Positions 27,352-38,230 of a stretch of DNA of 64,000 nt are shown here, in pieces; within the stretch, counting starts at the first letter, position 1; every line of letters begins with the position of its first letter. This DNA comes from CAYWBU01 sp942491525 (GTDB lineage: Bacteria > Desulfobacterota > Desulfomonilia > UBA1062). The position numbers and the translations under genes were made by a program. Where the stretch lies: the NCBI GenBank assembly GCA_942491525.1, contig CALOBW010000044.1:124001-188000 (forward strand). The letters are read 5' to 3'. The notes beneath the pieces were generated by a model. It had not been told where the DNA came from and did no database searches. It was given only the letters and a program-made list of their open reading frames with translations.

Positions 27352-28785
27352 TTGTCATTTAGAGGAATCCTGTGCCAAAATAGGTTTAGACTCTTTTTTG
27401 GTGAGGTAGATAAAATCACAATCCACATCGATAACCAGATCCGCATCCTGAAAAGCGAACTGACCACCGCCCAGATCAACAACATTGAAGAGGAGCTGAC
27501 CCTGATCAACCCCCGCTGGGAGCAGAAGAATCAGTTCAGCAAATGGAAAAACAAGGAACCCAAATACCTGATGTACTACCGCTACCAGGCCGGCGTCATG
27601 CTGCTGCCGCGCGGCTACATCCACGCTTTGAGAAAAGAGCTGCCGGAGCTGGAACTGATCGACCGCACCCGGCTGCTGGAGAGCGTCGATTTCGGCTTCA
27701 AGGGCGAACTGCACGGCTACCAGAAAATAGCACTGCGCGACGTCTGCAGCCGACGCTTCGGCGTGCTGGAGGCGCCGCCCGGGGCCGGCAAGACCGTCAT
27801 GGCCCTGGCCATCATCGCCCAGCGGGCCCAGCCCACCCTGGTGGTGGTGCACACCAAGGAGCTCATGTACCAGTGGCGCGAGCGCATCCTGGACTTCTGC
27901 AACCTCACCGAAGATGAGATCGGCCTGATCGGCGACGGCCACAACCGGCCGGGCAGCAAGATCACGGTCGCCATCATCAACTCGCTCTACCGCTGCAGCG
28001 CAGAGATCCGGGACAGCATCGGCCACCTGGTGGTGGACGAATGCCACCACATTCCGGCGCGCACCTTCACCGAAGCCATCAGCCATTTCGACTGCCGCTT
28101 CATGCTGGGGCTCTCGGCCACGCCCTACCGCCGCGACCGGCTGACCAAGCTGATCCACCTCTACCTGGGCGACACCACCCACCGCCTACGCCCGCGCGAG
28201 CTGCAGAGCCTGGAGCGCATCATGCGCGCTCACCTGGTCGTGCGTCCCACCGGCCGACGCTACATGTTCGACACCGAGCGCTATCAGCGCATGATTAAGG
28301 CCCTGGTGGAGGACAAGGTCCGCAACCGCATGATTGCCGCCGACGTCCACGAGCAGATGGAGAAACATGCCGGCCTGGCCCTGGTCATCTCGGACCGGGT
28401 CGACCACTGCCGCGAATTGCACCGCCTGATCACCGAAGGCGGCCTTGAAGCCCACCTGCTGATCGGTCAGACGCCGTCGAGCGAACGCGCCACGATCGTT
28501 GATGACCTCAACTGCAGCCGTGTCACGGTGCTGGTGGCCACCTCCCAGCTGATCGGCGAAGGCTTTGACATCAAGCACCTCTCCAGCATCTTCATGGCCA
28601 CCCCGGTGCGCTTCAGCGGCCGGGTCAAGCAGTACATCGGCCGCATCCTGCGCACGGCCGAGGACAAGGAGCACGCCTTCATCTTCGACTACGTGGATGA
28701 GTCGGCCCATCTCAAGAAGAGCTACCAGTCACGCCTCAGGACCTATCAGGAGATGGGGGTAATCCTGCCCCAGCAGGAAATCTAG
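27352..28785 (+). CDS. Superfamily 2 DNA/RNA helicase
   Basis: About 477 codons. Helicase motifs in order: GYQKIALRD, Walker A APPGAGKTVM, motif II DECHH, motif III GLSATP, motif IV/V region LVATSQLIGEGFD, and motif VI YIGRILRT. This is the XPB/ResIII-like DECH group. The N-terminal 120 residues (ITIHIDNQIRIL...) are a small extra domain. The start is uncertain: there is no ATG or GTG before the conserved region. TTG 27352 has no ribosome site; an ATC at 27415 sits seven bases after GGTGAGGT. Likely role: DNA repair or processing; no nuclease partner is adjacent. Confidence 0.85.
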   Translation: MSFRGILCQNRFRLFFGEVDKITIHIDNQIRILKSELTTAQINNIEEELTLINPRWEQKNQFSKWKNKEPKYLMYYRYQAGVMLLPRGYIHALRKELPELELIDRTRLLESVDFGFKGELHGYQKIALRDVCSRRFGVLEAPPGAGKTVMALAIIAQRAQPTLVVVHTKELMYQWRERILDFCNLTEDEIGLIGDGHNRPGSKITVAIINSLYRCSAEIRDSIGHLVVDECHHIPARTFTEAISHFDCRFMLGLSATPYRRDRLTKLIHLYLGDTTHRLRPRELQSLERIMRAHLVVRPTGRRYMFDTERYQRMIKALVEDKVRNRMIAADVHEQMEKHAGLALVISDRVDHCRELHRLITEGGLEAHLLIGQTPSSERATIVDDLNCSRVTVLVATSQLIGEGFDIKHLSSIFMATPVRFSGRVKQYIGRILRTAEDKEHAFIFDYVDESAHLKKSYQSRLRTYQEMGVILPQQEI

Positions 28786-28875
28786 CCGATTATTAAGATA
28801 ATTAATCTTTGCCCTTTAAATTTCCGAAAAGATATTAGATAATTATTCAACAAATCAGTTACTCAAGGAGCGCAA

Positions 28876-29487
28876 ATGAAGATCCTGATTGCTGAAGACG
28901 ACCTAACCTCGCGCACCATGCTGGAACTCTTTTTGCAAAATCTGGGCTACGATGTCGTCTCAGTCACCAACGGACACGAAGCCTGGGAGATCCTCAAGGG
29001 CCCGGACTCTCCACCGATCGCCATCCTCGACTGGATGATGCCGGAGCTGGACGGAGTCGAAGTCTGCCGCCGCATCCGCGAGATGCATTCACACACGCCG
29101 CCCTACACCATCCTGCTGACCATCCGCGACCAGCAGCAGGACATCATCACCGGCCTGGATGCCGGCGCCGACGACTACATCATCAAGCCCTTTGACAAGG
29201 ATGAGCTGCTGGCCCGCATCCGCGTGGGCGAACGCATCTATCTGCTGCAGCAGTCCCTGAGCCACCGGGTCAACGAACTGCAGGACGCGGTCTCACACAT
29301 CAAGACGCTGCAGGGTGTCCTGCCGATCTGCTCGCACTGCCACAAGATCCGCGACGACCAGGAGGTCTGGCAGCGACTCGAACTCTACATTCAGGATCAC
29401 TCAACCGCCAAACTGAGCCACGCCCTCTGCCCGGAGTGCCTCGAGCGCCACTACCCCGACGCCATCCTGCCCGACGAGGATCCATGA
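28876..29487 (+). CDS. Response regulator with C-terminal CxxC...CPxC module
   Basis: 203 residues. REC domain 1-120 with the acidic pair EDD, phospho-acceptor Asp52 (ILDWMMPELDG) and lysine in IIKPFDKDE. A helix (about 120-145) leads to a C-terminal module with CSHCHKIRDD and CPECLERHYPD, four cysteines suited to a small metal site. This module often follows receiver or PAS domains in Desulfobacterota; its role is not known. AAGGAG precedes the ATG. Its stop overlaps the hybrid kinase start (ATGA), so the two are translationally coupled. Confidence 0.9.
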   Translation: MKILIAEDDLTSRTMLELFLQNLGYDVVSVTNGHEAWEILKGPDSPPIAILDWMMPELDGVEVCRRIREMHSHTPPYTILLTIRDQQQDIITGLDAGADDYIIKPFDKDELLARIRVGERIYLLQQSLSHRVNELQDAVSHIKTLQGVLPICSHCHKIRDDQEVWQRLELYIQDHSTAKLSHALCPECLERHYPDAILPDEDP

Positions 29488-32400
29488 ACAGCGAGCACCT
29501 GCTGACAATTGCCGAACACAGCAGCGACGCGCTCATCCTCTGGGACCGCGACCTCTCCCCGCTCTACATCTCGCCAGCCATCGAAAACCTGACCGGCTAC
29601 CAACCAGATGAATTTGCCCAGCTGGCCAGCGACCTGGAAAGCATCCTGAGCATCTTTGAGACCGACTCCCGTACAGTCATGCTCAATGAATATCAACGCC
29701 TGCGTCAGGGCCGCGACCTGTCGAGCCGACTCTGCGAAGTCGGCATCCGCACCCGTGACGGCCGCACAGTCTGGATCGAGACCTCCTTCAACTACATCCT
29801 CAATAAAGACGGATCATTTCAGCTGCTGACCGCCTCCCGCGACATCACCGGACGGCACCACAGCCATGAACAGCTGGCGGCCAGCGAGCAGAACTTCAGA
29901 ATGCTGGCCGAGAACACCTCCGATGTGATCTGGTCGGTTGATCTCAACTTCAACAACACCTATGTCAGCCCCTCCATCAAAAATCTGACCGGCTACACCC
30001 AGGAGGAGTGGCGCAAAATCCAGATCTTTGACGTCCTCAGCGACGAGTCGCGTGAAACAGCCAGCCAGACCATCGTCGCGATGATGGAAATGGAGGAGCG
30101 CGGTCTGCATGAGCCCGACAAATCGATCTGGCTCGAGCTGGAGTACCGCCATAAGGATGGCCACATGATCTGGGTCGACCTGCGGGCATCCTTCATCCGC
30201 GACCAGGCCGGCAACCCGCTGGGCTACCACGGCATCACCCGCGACGTCACCCAGCGCAAACTCTCCCAGAAGGAGCTGCAGCAATCCGAGGAGCGTTACC
30301 GCGTCCTGACTGAGAACTCCTCGGATGTGATCTGGGCCATGGACATGCAGCTGAACTTCACCTACATCAGCCCCTCCTGCCACCAGGCCACCGGCTACCG
30401 GCCCGAGGAGCTCTGCCACCGGCCGCCCCAGCAAGTTTTCACCGAGCAGGCCCTGCTGACCATCCGCCAGGCTTACAAACGCAAGCTGGACCTTGAGCGC
30501 CAGCAGCAGAACATCCCGGGCATCTCATCCACCGTCGAACTTGAATTCATCACCAAAGATAAGCGCACGATCTGGATTGAATCCAATGTAACCTTTATCC
30601 GCGACGCCCACGGGCTACCCGTCGAGATCCACGGCATCTCCCGCGACATTTCGGCCAAGACCCTGGCCGCCGAACGGCTGCGCAACTCCGAGGAGCGCTA
30701 CCGCATCCTGACCGAGAACTCATCCGATGTAATCTGGTCCATGGACCTGAACTTCAACAACACCTATGTCAGCCCCGCCGTCAGCAAACTGCTCGATCAG
30801 ACTCCCCAGCAGCATATGGCGATTCCCTACAAACAGCGTTTCACCCCTGAATCGTGGCAGGTGCTCGAAGCAACCATCTGCCACGAATTTGAACTGGAGG
30901 ATCGCGGCTTAAGCGAATCGGAGCGCTCCGTGGCCATCGAGGTCCAGCACCTCAAAGCCGACGGCACCCCGGTCTGGGTAGACATCAGGGCCTCGTTCAT
31001 CCGCGACGCCGAAGGCAAGCCCGTCGGCATCCACGGCATTACCCGCAACATAGAGGAGCAGAAAGCCACGGCCCTTGAACTGAAGAGCGCCAAGGAGCGC
31101 GCCGAAAAACTGGCCCGCTCCGCCGAGCAGGCCAACCGCGCCAAGAGTGAATTCCTAGCCCGCATGAGTCATGAGATCCGCACCCCCATCAACGGCATCA
31201 TCGGCATGAACAGCCTGATGCAGACCACGGAACTGAACAAGCGCCAGCGGCTCTATGCCGACACCATCCGCATCAGCGCAGACTCCCTGATGACCATCAT
31301 CAACGACATCCTGGACTTCGCCAAGATTGAGTCAGGCAAAATGACCATCGAGGAGATCAGCTTCAACCTGCTGGAAAAACTTGACTCCATCAATGATGCC
31401 ATGGCCATCCGCGCCCAGCAGAAGGGCCTCGACTACATCTGCATCATAAGGCCGGAGGTGCCTGAAAATCTGATCGGCGACCCGGTCAGACTGCACCAGG
31501 TGCTCAACAATCTGATCGGCAACGCCATCAAGTTCACCGACGAGGGCCAGGTCCGGCTGACCATCGCCATCAGAGGCGGCATGCTGCACTTTGAAATCAT
31601 GGACAGCGGCATCGGCATCCCGCTTGATAAGCAGAGTGATATCTTCCAGGCCTTTACCCAGGCCGACATCTCAACCACGCGCCAGTATGGCGGCAGCGGC
31701 CTCGGCCTGAGCATCACCCAGAATATCGTTGAGCTATGGCACGGCCAGATCGGCCTCGAAAGCAGCCTGGACAAGGGATCCTCCTTCTGGTTCAGCATGC
31801 CCCTCAAAACAGCTCAGCAGCCGGACATCGCGCCCCCCACCCAGGACCGGGTTGCAATTTTGATCAGCAATCCCGACCAGGCCGAGGCGCTCACCTGCCT
31901 GCTGCAGCGCTGGCAGACCCCCCATCAGGTCTGCCATGGCCAGCAGTGCCAGAGCGACATTCTGATCACCGACCGCCTGGACGGCTGCTGCTCAGGCTCA
32001 TTCAGGATCGGCATCAGCCCGCTGATCAACACCCAACCGCCGGCCGAGATGGACATCATGCTGAGCGCCCCGGTCAAACCGGCCGACCTCTACCGCGCCC
32101 TGCAGCGCAACGATCAGAGCGCCCCACCCAGCCGACCCCGGCCCCGAGAACGGCTGGACAGCCGGAAGATCCTGCTGGTGGAGGACAACCTCATCAACCA
32201 GGAGGTGGCTCTGGGCATGCTTGAATATTTAGGCTACGAATGCGATCTGGCCCCCAACGGCCTTGAGGCCACCGCCATGTTCGCCGAAAACTCCTACAGC
32301 CTGATCCTTATGGATATTCAGATGCCGGTGCTGGACGGCTTTGAAGCCACCCGCCGCATCAGGGCCATCAGCCGCCAGGTTCCGATTATCGCAATGACGG

Positions 32401-32879
32401 CCCACGCCCTCAAAAGCGACCGCCAGACCTGTCTTGAAGCCGGCATGGACGGCTACATCACAAAACCTGTCCAGCCCCAAGAGCTGGAACAGCTCCTGGC
32501 CCAGCACCTCGGCGCCCCGCAGGCGGGCGCCATCAACTACACGGAACTGCTTGAACGCATGGGCGATGCGACACTCTGCCAGAAGGTGCTGGATGTCTTT
32601 GTGGCCAACATGCCCCAGCAGCTGGAGCAGCTGGAGCAGCATATCCGCCAGAGCGAAAGCCAGCTGGCCCAGCGCGAGGCCCACTCCATCAAAGGCGCCG
32701 CCGCCAATGTCGGCGCCCATCAGATGCGGGCCCTGGCCCAGGAGATTGAACGGGCCCTTGAGCTTGATAAGCTGCCGGAAGCACGCCAGCTCATCAAGCA
32801 GCTCAAAGAGCATTTCGGCGTTATCAGTGATCAGCTGCGCACGCCGGTCAAACATGGTCCGCGGCCCGCAAAAAATTAA
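29484..32879 (+). CDS. Hybrid histidine kinase: four PAS, HisKA, HATPase, two receivers (first degenerate), HPt
   Basis: 1131 residues, no transmembrane segment, so cytoplasmic. Four PAS/PAC repeats (about 1-115, 125-255, 265-390, 400-525); repeats two to four share NTSDVIW/NSSDVIW. HisKA with His563 in ARMSHEIRTPINGII; HATPase with NLIGNAIKFTDEG, MDSGIGIP and GGSGLGLSI. Next comes a degenerate receiver (about 785-870, no phospho-acceptor seen), then a full receiver with Asp944 (LILMDIQMPVLDG) and an HPt domain with His1067 (AHSIKGAAANVG). It can run a complete His-Asp-His relay and hand phosphate to a separate receiver, for which the neighbours at 28876, 32930 and 33438 are candidates. Confidence 0.94.
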   Translation: MNSEHLLTIAEHSSDALILWDRDLSPLYISPAIENLTGYQPDEFAQLASDLESILSIFETDSRTVMLNEYQRLRQGRDLSSRLCEVGIRTRDGRTVWIETSFNYILNKDGSFQLLTASRDITGRHHSHEQLAASEQNFRMLAENTSDVIWSVDLNFNNTYVSPSIKNLTGYTQEEWRKIQIFDVLSDESRETASQTIVAMMEMEERGLHEPDKSIWLELEYRHKDGHMIWVDLRASFIRDQAGNPLGYHGITRDVTQRKLSQKELQQSEERYRVLTENSSDVIWAMDMQLNFTYISPSCHQATGYRPEELCHRPPQQVFTEQALLTIRQAYKRKLDLERQQQNIPGISSTVELEFITKDKRTIWIESNVTFIRDAHGLPVEIHGISRDISAKTLAAERLRNSEERYRILTENSSDVIWSMDLNFNNTYVSPAVSKLLDQTPQQHMAIPYKQRFTPESWQVLEATICHEFELEDRGLSESERSVAIEVQHLKADGTPVWVDIRASFIRDAEGKPVGIHGITRNIEEQKATALELKSAKERAEKLARSAEQANRAKSEFLARMSHEIRTPINGIIGMNSLMQTTELNKRQRLYADTIRISADSLMTIINDILDFAKIESGKMTIEEISFNLLEKLDSINDAMAIRAQQKGLDYICIIRPEVPENLIGDPVRLHQVLNNLIGNAIKFTDEGQVRLTIAIRGGMLHFEIMDSGIGIPLDKQSDIFQAFTQADISTTRQYGGSGLGLSITQNIVELWHGQIGLESSLDKGSSFWFSMPLKTAQQPDIAPPTQDRVAILISNPDQAEALTCLLQRWQTPHQVCHGQQCQSDILITDRLDGCCSGSFRIGISPLINTQPPAEMDIMLSAPVKPADLYRALQRNDQSAPPSRPRPRERLDSRKILLVEDNLINQEVALGMLEYLGYECDLAPNGLEATAMFAENSYSLILMDIQMPVLDGFEATRRIRAISRQVPIIAMTAHALKSDRQTCLEAGMDGYITKPVQPQELEQLLAQHLGAPQAGAINYTELLERMGDATLCQKVLDVFVANMPQQLEQLEQHIRQSESQLAQREAHSIKGAAANVGAHQMRALAQEIERALELDKLPEARQLIKQLKEHFGVISDQLRTPVKHGPRPAKN

Positions 32880-32929
32880 TCTGACTATCTGGATTTTATT
32901 TTTTCTGCTATGTTAAGGCAACTTATGGG

Positions 32930-33328
32930 ATGGTTATGAAAGTTTTAATTGTTGAAGATGATGTCACAAGCCGTCTGCTGCTTGAAGATATACTTTCTGA
33001 ATATGGCCAGTGCATCACGGCCACCGATGGCAATGAGGGCCTAGCCCGTTTCGACGAAGCCCACCAGCAAAATGTTCCCTTTGATCTGATCTGCATGGAT
33101 ATAATGATGCCCAATCTGAATGGCCAGGATGCCCTCAGGCTGATCCGGCAGCGCGAAGAGCAGCATAACATCGAACAGGATCAGCGGGTCAAGATCATCA
33201 TGACCACGGCCCTCGAGACCCCCCAGAATGTCATCGAGGCCTTCAAGTGCGGCGCAACCTCCTATATTGTCAAGCCCATAAAAAAAAGCAGTCTTATCAT
33301 TGAGCTGCACAAGTTCAACCTCATCTGA
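32930..33328 (+). CDS. Single-domain response regulator (CheY-like)
   Basis: 132 residues, receiver domain only. Acidic pair EDD at 10-11, Asp57 in LICMDIMMPNLNG, switch residue in MTTALE and lysine in YIVKPIKK. Two in-frame ATGs (32930 and 32936) are possible; the second starts MKVLIVEDD, the usual beginning of such proteins. It lies 50 bases after the hybrid kinase and is a likely phosphate acceptor from its HPt domain. Confidence 0.9.
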   Translation: MVMKVLIVEDDVTSRLLLEDILSEYGQCITATDGNEGLARFDEAHQQNVPFDLICMDIMMPNLNGQDALRLIRQREEQHNIEQDQRVKIIMTTALETPQNVIEAFKCGATSYIVKPIKKSSLIIELHKFNLI

Positions 33329-33437
33329 CAAGGCGGCTGACCGGCAAAGGCATTCGCTAAAAGTGCTTGCCTTCCGGACGGAAAAACCGCACAATAGCTA
33401 AAATCACTCAGAATTCTGCTTTCTGCCGGGAGTGTTG

Positions 33438-35154
<1,717 letters not shown>

Positions 35155-35159
<5 letters not shown>

Positions 35160-35200
35160 CATGTTACAGCTTCGTAACGGATCTTCTGTAACATGTTACG
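35155..35200. promoter_or_regulatory. Twin palindromic activator sites (candidate UAS)
   Basis: Two copies of TGTAACATGTTAC, at 35155-35168 (perfect 14-bp palindrome) and 35187-35199, centred 32 bp apart, about three helical turns. A half-site CGTAAC lies between. They sit 120-165 bp upstream of the predicted transcription start, the classical place for NtrC-type enhancers, and directly behind the gene for such an activator. Confidence 0.7.
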
Positions 35201-35294
35201 ACAATCTCCCCCGCCTGAAACCCGACCGGCCCCGACATAGCTAAACCACGAAGAATTACGACAAGCTGGCTCTGTGCTTGACTTTGACCATATC

Positions 35295-35310
35295 TGGCAT
35301 ATTTTATGCT
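35295..35310 (+). promoter_or_regulatory. Sigma-54 (-24/-12) promoter of the chemosensory-like operon
   Basis: TGGCATATTTTATGCT: GG at 35296-35297 and GC at 35308-35309 with the required 10 bases between them. It differs from the TGGCAC-N5-TTGCT consensus at two flexible positions. Transcription would begin near 35321, just upstream of the ribosome site of the thioredoxin-fold gene. Confidence 0.75.
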
Positions 35311-35335
35311 ATAAAATCACACAGCAGGAGCTGTT

Positions 35336-35668
35336 ATGGTTTTAAGCGGTCCGACCAAGATTACGAATGATAACATTGAGGTCATCTCCCCCGAAGGCCC
35401 GGTGCTGCTGGCCTGCATTCACCATGACGATCAGCTGGACAACTACCTCAAGACCCTCAACATCGTCTCCAGATGGTTCAAGGAGCAGCTTCAGATCTGC
35501 TTCGCAGTCGATGAGATGCTGCCCTACTTCATGGACAAGTACCACTTTGAAGGCACTCCGACCTACATCCTGCTGGAGCGCGGCGAACTGAAGGGCTGCC
35601 TGCGGGGTCAAACCCTGCCCGAAGACCTGGTAACCTTCATCAAAAAAAGCCGCCAGGGAGAGCTATGA
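35336..35668 (+). CDS. Thioredoxin-fold protein lacking the CxxC active site
   Basis: 110 residues. The second half reads YHFEGTPTYILLERGELKGCLRG, the GTPT-cis-Pro and strand pattern of thioredoxins, and the first half has GPVLLACIHHDDQLDNYLK where the WCGPC motif would be. The redox cysteines are absent, so it should act as a binding or scaffolding protein, not an oxidoreductase. GCAGGAG precedes the ATG. First gene of the sigma-54 operon; its stop overlaps the next gene by four bases. Confidence 0.75.
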   Translation: MVLSGPTKITNDNIEVISPEGPVLLACIHHDDQLDNYLKTLNIVSRWFKEQLQICFAVDEMLPYFMDKYHFEGTPTYILLERGELKGCLRGQTLPEDLVTFIKKSRQGEL

Positions 35669-36030
35669 TGAATATTCTGCTTGTAGACGATGAGATCCAG
35701 ATTTTGGAGACCTATAGCGACCTGCTTGAATCACTGGGCTATCAGGTAACCAGCAGCAACAGCAGCCCCGGGGCCCTCCAGATATTCATGGACCAGCCCG
35801 GACTCTTCAGCCTGGTGATCACCGACTTCCAGATGCCGGAACTGAACGGCCTGGAACTGGCTGGCAAGCTCTCACAGCTGAATCCCGGGCTGCCAATCAT
35901 CATGATCAGCGGCCTGCGGCAGTTCAATCAGCAAGAAGCGGCAGCCGCCGGCATCGCGGCCACCGCCGTCAAACCGGTCGGACTCTTCGAACTTGACCGC
36001 CTGATAAACAGAGCCATTCACTCCGTGTAG
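35665..36030 (+). CDS. Single-domain response regulator
   Basis: 121 residues, receiver only: acidic residues VDDE, Asp54 in LVITDFQMPELNG, switch Ser in IMISGLR and lysine in TAVKPVG. ATGATG overlaps the previous stop codon, showing tight coupling to the thioredoxin-fold gene. Its phospho-donor is probably the hybrid kinase upstream, or an unlinked CheA. Confidence 0.9.
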   Translation: MMNILLVDDEIQILETYSDLLESLGYQVTSSNSSPGALQIFMDQPGLFSLVITDFQMPELNGLELAGKLSQLNPGLPIIMISGLRQFNQQEAAAAGIAATAVKPVGLFELDRLINRAIHSV

Positions 36031-36051
36031 ACCCTTTACAAAGCTAAATTC

Positions 36052-37875
36052 ATGATTACTTTGGTAGTCATGGAGACCGAACTTAAAAAAATCTTTCAGC
36101 GCATGCGCGTTGAGCAGCCGGAGAACCCCGCCAAACAGGACTGGACGACTCAGCTTTCCAATATCAGTCAGGGTATCAGCGAAATCACCCAGTCAACCGA
36201 GCAACACTTCCTGGATATCGGATCCAAGCTGCAAAACTATGTTGAACAGGCCCAGCAGATGGCCAGGCTGTCAGCTGAGATCACCAGCCGGATGTCCGGG
36301 GAGCAGATCCAGGAAAGCATTGACGGCCTGCAGCAGATCCTGCAGAAACTTAAAAATCACCTAAGCAACCTGGAACAGCACTTCGACAGCCGCTCTGACG
36401 TGCTGACCCACTACCTCGACGTCACCCAGCGCATCGCCTCGGCACTTGAAGATTTTCGCATGCTGGTGCTCAACCTGAGCATGCTGGGCTTCCTGACCAG
36501 AGTCGAAAATGCGCATATCAGCAACACCAACAGCGGCTTCGGCACGCTGGCACAGGATGTCAAACAGCTTGGAGTGACCATTCAGGACAAGTCTCACCAG
36601 ATCATCGGCGTCTCGGGATCGCTGTCCCAAACCATTGAGCAGACCTTCCACGGCGTCAATGACCTCGAACAGAGCCGCCGCTCGCAGGCCAAGAATCTGC
36701 TCGACACAACCATCCATAACCACCAGGCCCTGGCCAACCGGGTTACAAATGCCACCCAGGCCTCCCTGGACGTCAACAACCAGACGCGCGACATCGCCCG
36801 CAGCATCAACGAAATCGTCTCATCAATGCAGTTCAACGACATCACCCGCCAGCAGATTGAACATGTTAAGGAGGCCATTGAAGCCATCATCCAGAATATT
36901 GGTGACCTGGACGATGATGAGATGGCGGCCATCATCATGAAACTGGTTCGCCTGCAATCCGCCCAGCTGAATCAGTCCAAAGATGAGCTTACCGGCGCGG
37001 TAACCAACATTATCAGAGACTTGCAGATAATCGGCAACAGCGTCGCGGCCATGATAGACAATACCAGCAATGTTGCCTGGTCATCCGACACAGACGGGCT
37101 GGCCTTCATGGAGGAGATCGATTCAGGCATCGGATCAATCATTGCGACCCTGAGCAGCGACGCCCAGGAACAGGACCGCATTGACGCAACCATGAATTCC
37201 GTCTCAGGCTCGGTAGAGGATATGTCCGGCTTTGTCGATGAGATTGAGATGCTGGGGCTACAGCTGCAGCTGATCGCACTGAATGCCCGCATCAAAGCGG
37301 CCCACATCGGGCTCGAGGGCGTCACCCTCGACACCATCTCCGGGGCCATCTATGAACTCTCCAAAAACTCACGCAAGGATACCAAAGAGCTGTCCAAGAC
37401 GCTTTCAGATGTCACGGCTACGGCCAAAGATTTCAACTCCCGCTCCCGCTCCGAGCAGCAGAACCTGCATCAGGAAGTCAGCCAGATGATGCACGATATG
37501 CAGCAGATGCTCAGCTATCTGCACCATATCAACGACGAAGTTCTGGAGCTGCTCACCGAGATGAACATCACCGGCAACCAGCTGATCGAGAACATCTCAA
37601 CCACCACCACATCCATCACCATCCACAAACTTATGGATGAGGCACTCTCAACCAACATAGACAGCCTGAATGAGATCGCTGACAATGCCGAGCTCTGCTG
37701 CAAGAATCCCGACATCACTGACAGTTCCATCATCTTTCAGGACCTCATCGCCAACTACACCATGCAGAGCGAAAGAGCCATACACAGACAGCACTTCAAC
37801 GTTGCGGAAGAGGAGACAGAAGACATTGTCACGCAGGAGACCAGCGAATATGGCGACAATGTCGAATTGTTCTGA
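36052..37875 (+). CDS. Cytoplasmic MCP-like coiled-coil protein with CheZ-type phosphatase motif
   Basis: 607 residues, almost entirely helical, without membrane segments. Two stretches resemble the chemoreceptor hairpin tip but are degenerate: about 140-175 (MLGFLTRVENAHISNTNSGF followed by GTLAQDVKQLG) and about 403-447 (LQLIALNARIKAAHIGLEG followed by ISGAIYELSKNS). Between them, at 259-268, MQFNDITRQQ matches the CheZ active-site pattern DxxxQ (CheZ: QDLTGQ), here Asp263 and Gln267. It may therefore dephosphorylate the receivers encoded on either side, or form a soluble signalling array. The start is ATG 36052 or ATG 36070; neither has a strong ribosome site. Confidence 0.8.
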   Translation: MITLVVMETELKKIFQRMRVEQPENPAKQDWTTQLSNISQGISEITQSTEQHFLDIGSKLQNYVEQAQQMARLSAEITSRMSGEQIQESIDGLQQILQKLKNHLSNLEQHFDSRSDVLTHYLDVTQRIASALEDFRMLVLNLSMLGFLTRVENAHISNTNSGFGTLAQDVKQLGVTIQDKSHQIIGVSGSLSQTIEQTFHGVNDLEQSRRSQAKNLLDTTIHNHQALANRVTNATQASLDVNNQTRDIARSINEIVSSMQFNDITRQQIEHVKEAIEAIIQNIGDLDDDEMAAIIMKLVRLQSAQLNQSKDELTGAVTNIIRDLQIIGNSVAAMIDNTSNVAWSSDTDGLAFMEEIDSGIGSIIATLSSDAQEQDRIDATMNSVSGSVEDMSGFVDEIEMLGLQLQLIALNARIKAAHIGLEGVTLDTISGAIYELSKNSRKDTKELSKTLSDVTATAKDFNSRSRSEQQNLHQEVSQMMHDMQQMLSYLHHINDEVLELLTEMNITGNQLIENISTTTTSITIHKLMDEALSTNIDSLNEIADNAELCCKNPDITDSSIIFQDLIANYTMQSERAIHRQHFNVAEEETEDIVTQETSEYGDNVELF

Positions 37876-37915
37876 GACTATTGAATTTAACCTGCCAGGC
37901 ATTATTTGAATCTGT

Positions 37916-38218
37916 ATGGAAAACATAAACATAAAAAAAAATGATGACCGCGTTGAACTTAACTTCGAGGGCGACCTGACCATCCAGCAATCGCAGGAGC
38001 TCAAGGCTGTCCTCACTGAACAACTCAATCAGAACCGCCAGATTCTGATCAACCTTGAAAACTTGAAACAGATCGACCTGAGCGGGTTGCAACTGCTGAT
38101 GGCCGCCGGCAAGAGCGCCGCCAGCCAGAATAAAGAGCTCAGCTTCAAACAGGGAGAGATCTTTATGCAGAACGTCAGGAATGCCGCCCTTGAGAGTTAT
38201 TTTAAATTTGAAGATTAG
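37916..38218 (+). CDS. STAS-domain protein (anti-anti-sigma factor type)
   Basis: 100 residues forming one STAS domain: RVELNFEGDLTIQQSQELK, then ILINLENLKQIDLSGLQLL, with Ser56 at the position phosphorylated in SpoIIAA-like proteins. Such small STAS proteins are frequent in chemosensory operons between the receptor-like and CheY genes. The partner kinase or phosphatase is not encoded here. Part of the sigma-54 operon. Confidence 0.88.
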   Translation: MENINIKKNDDRVELNFEGDLTIQQSQELKAVLTEQLNQNRQILINLENLKQIDLSGLQLLMAAGKSAASQNKELSFKQGEIFMQNVRNAALESYFKFED

Positions 38219-38230
38219 GAGATTTTAACG

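Noticed and set aside
35267..35282. A second -24/-12-like sequence TGGCTCTGTGCTTGAC upstream of 35336
   Set aside because: The invariant GC of the -12 element is GA; the sequence at 35295-35310 has both GG and GC at the right spacing.
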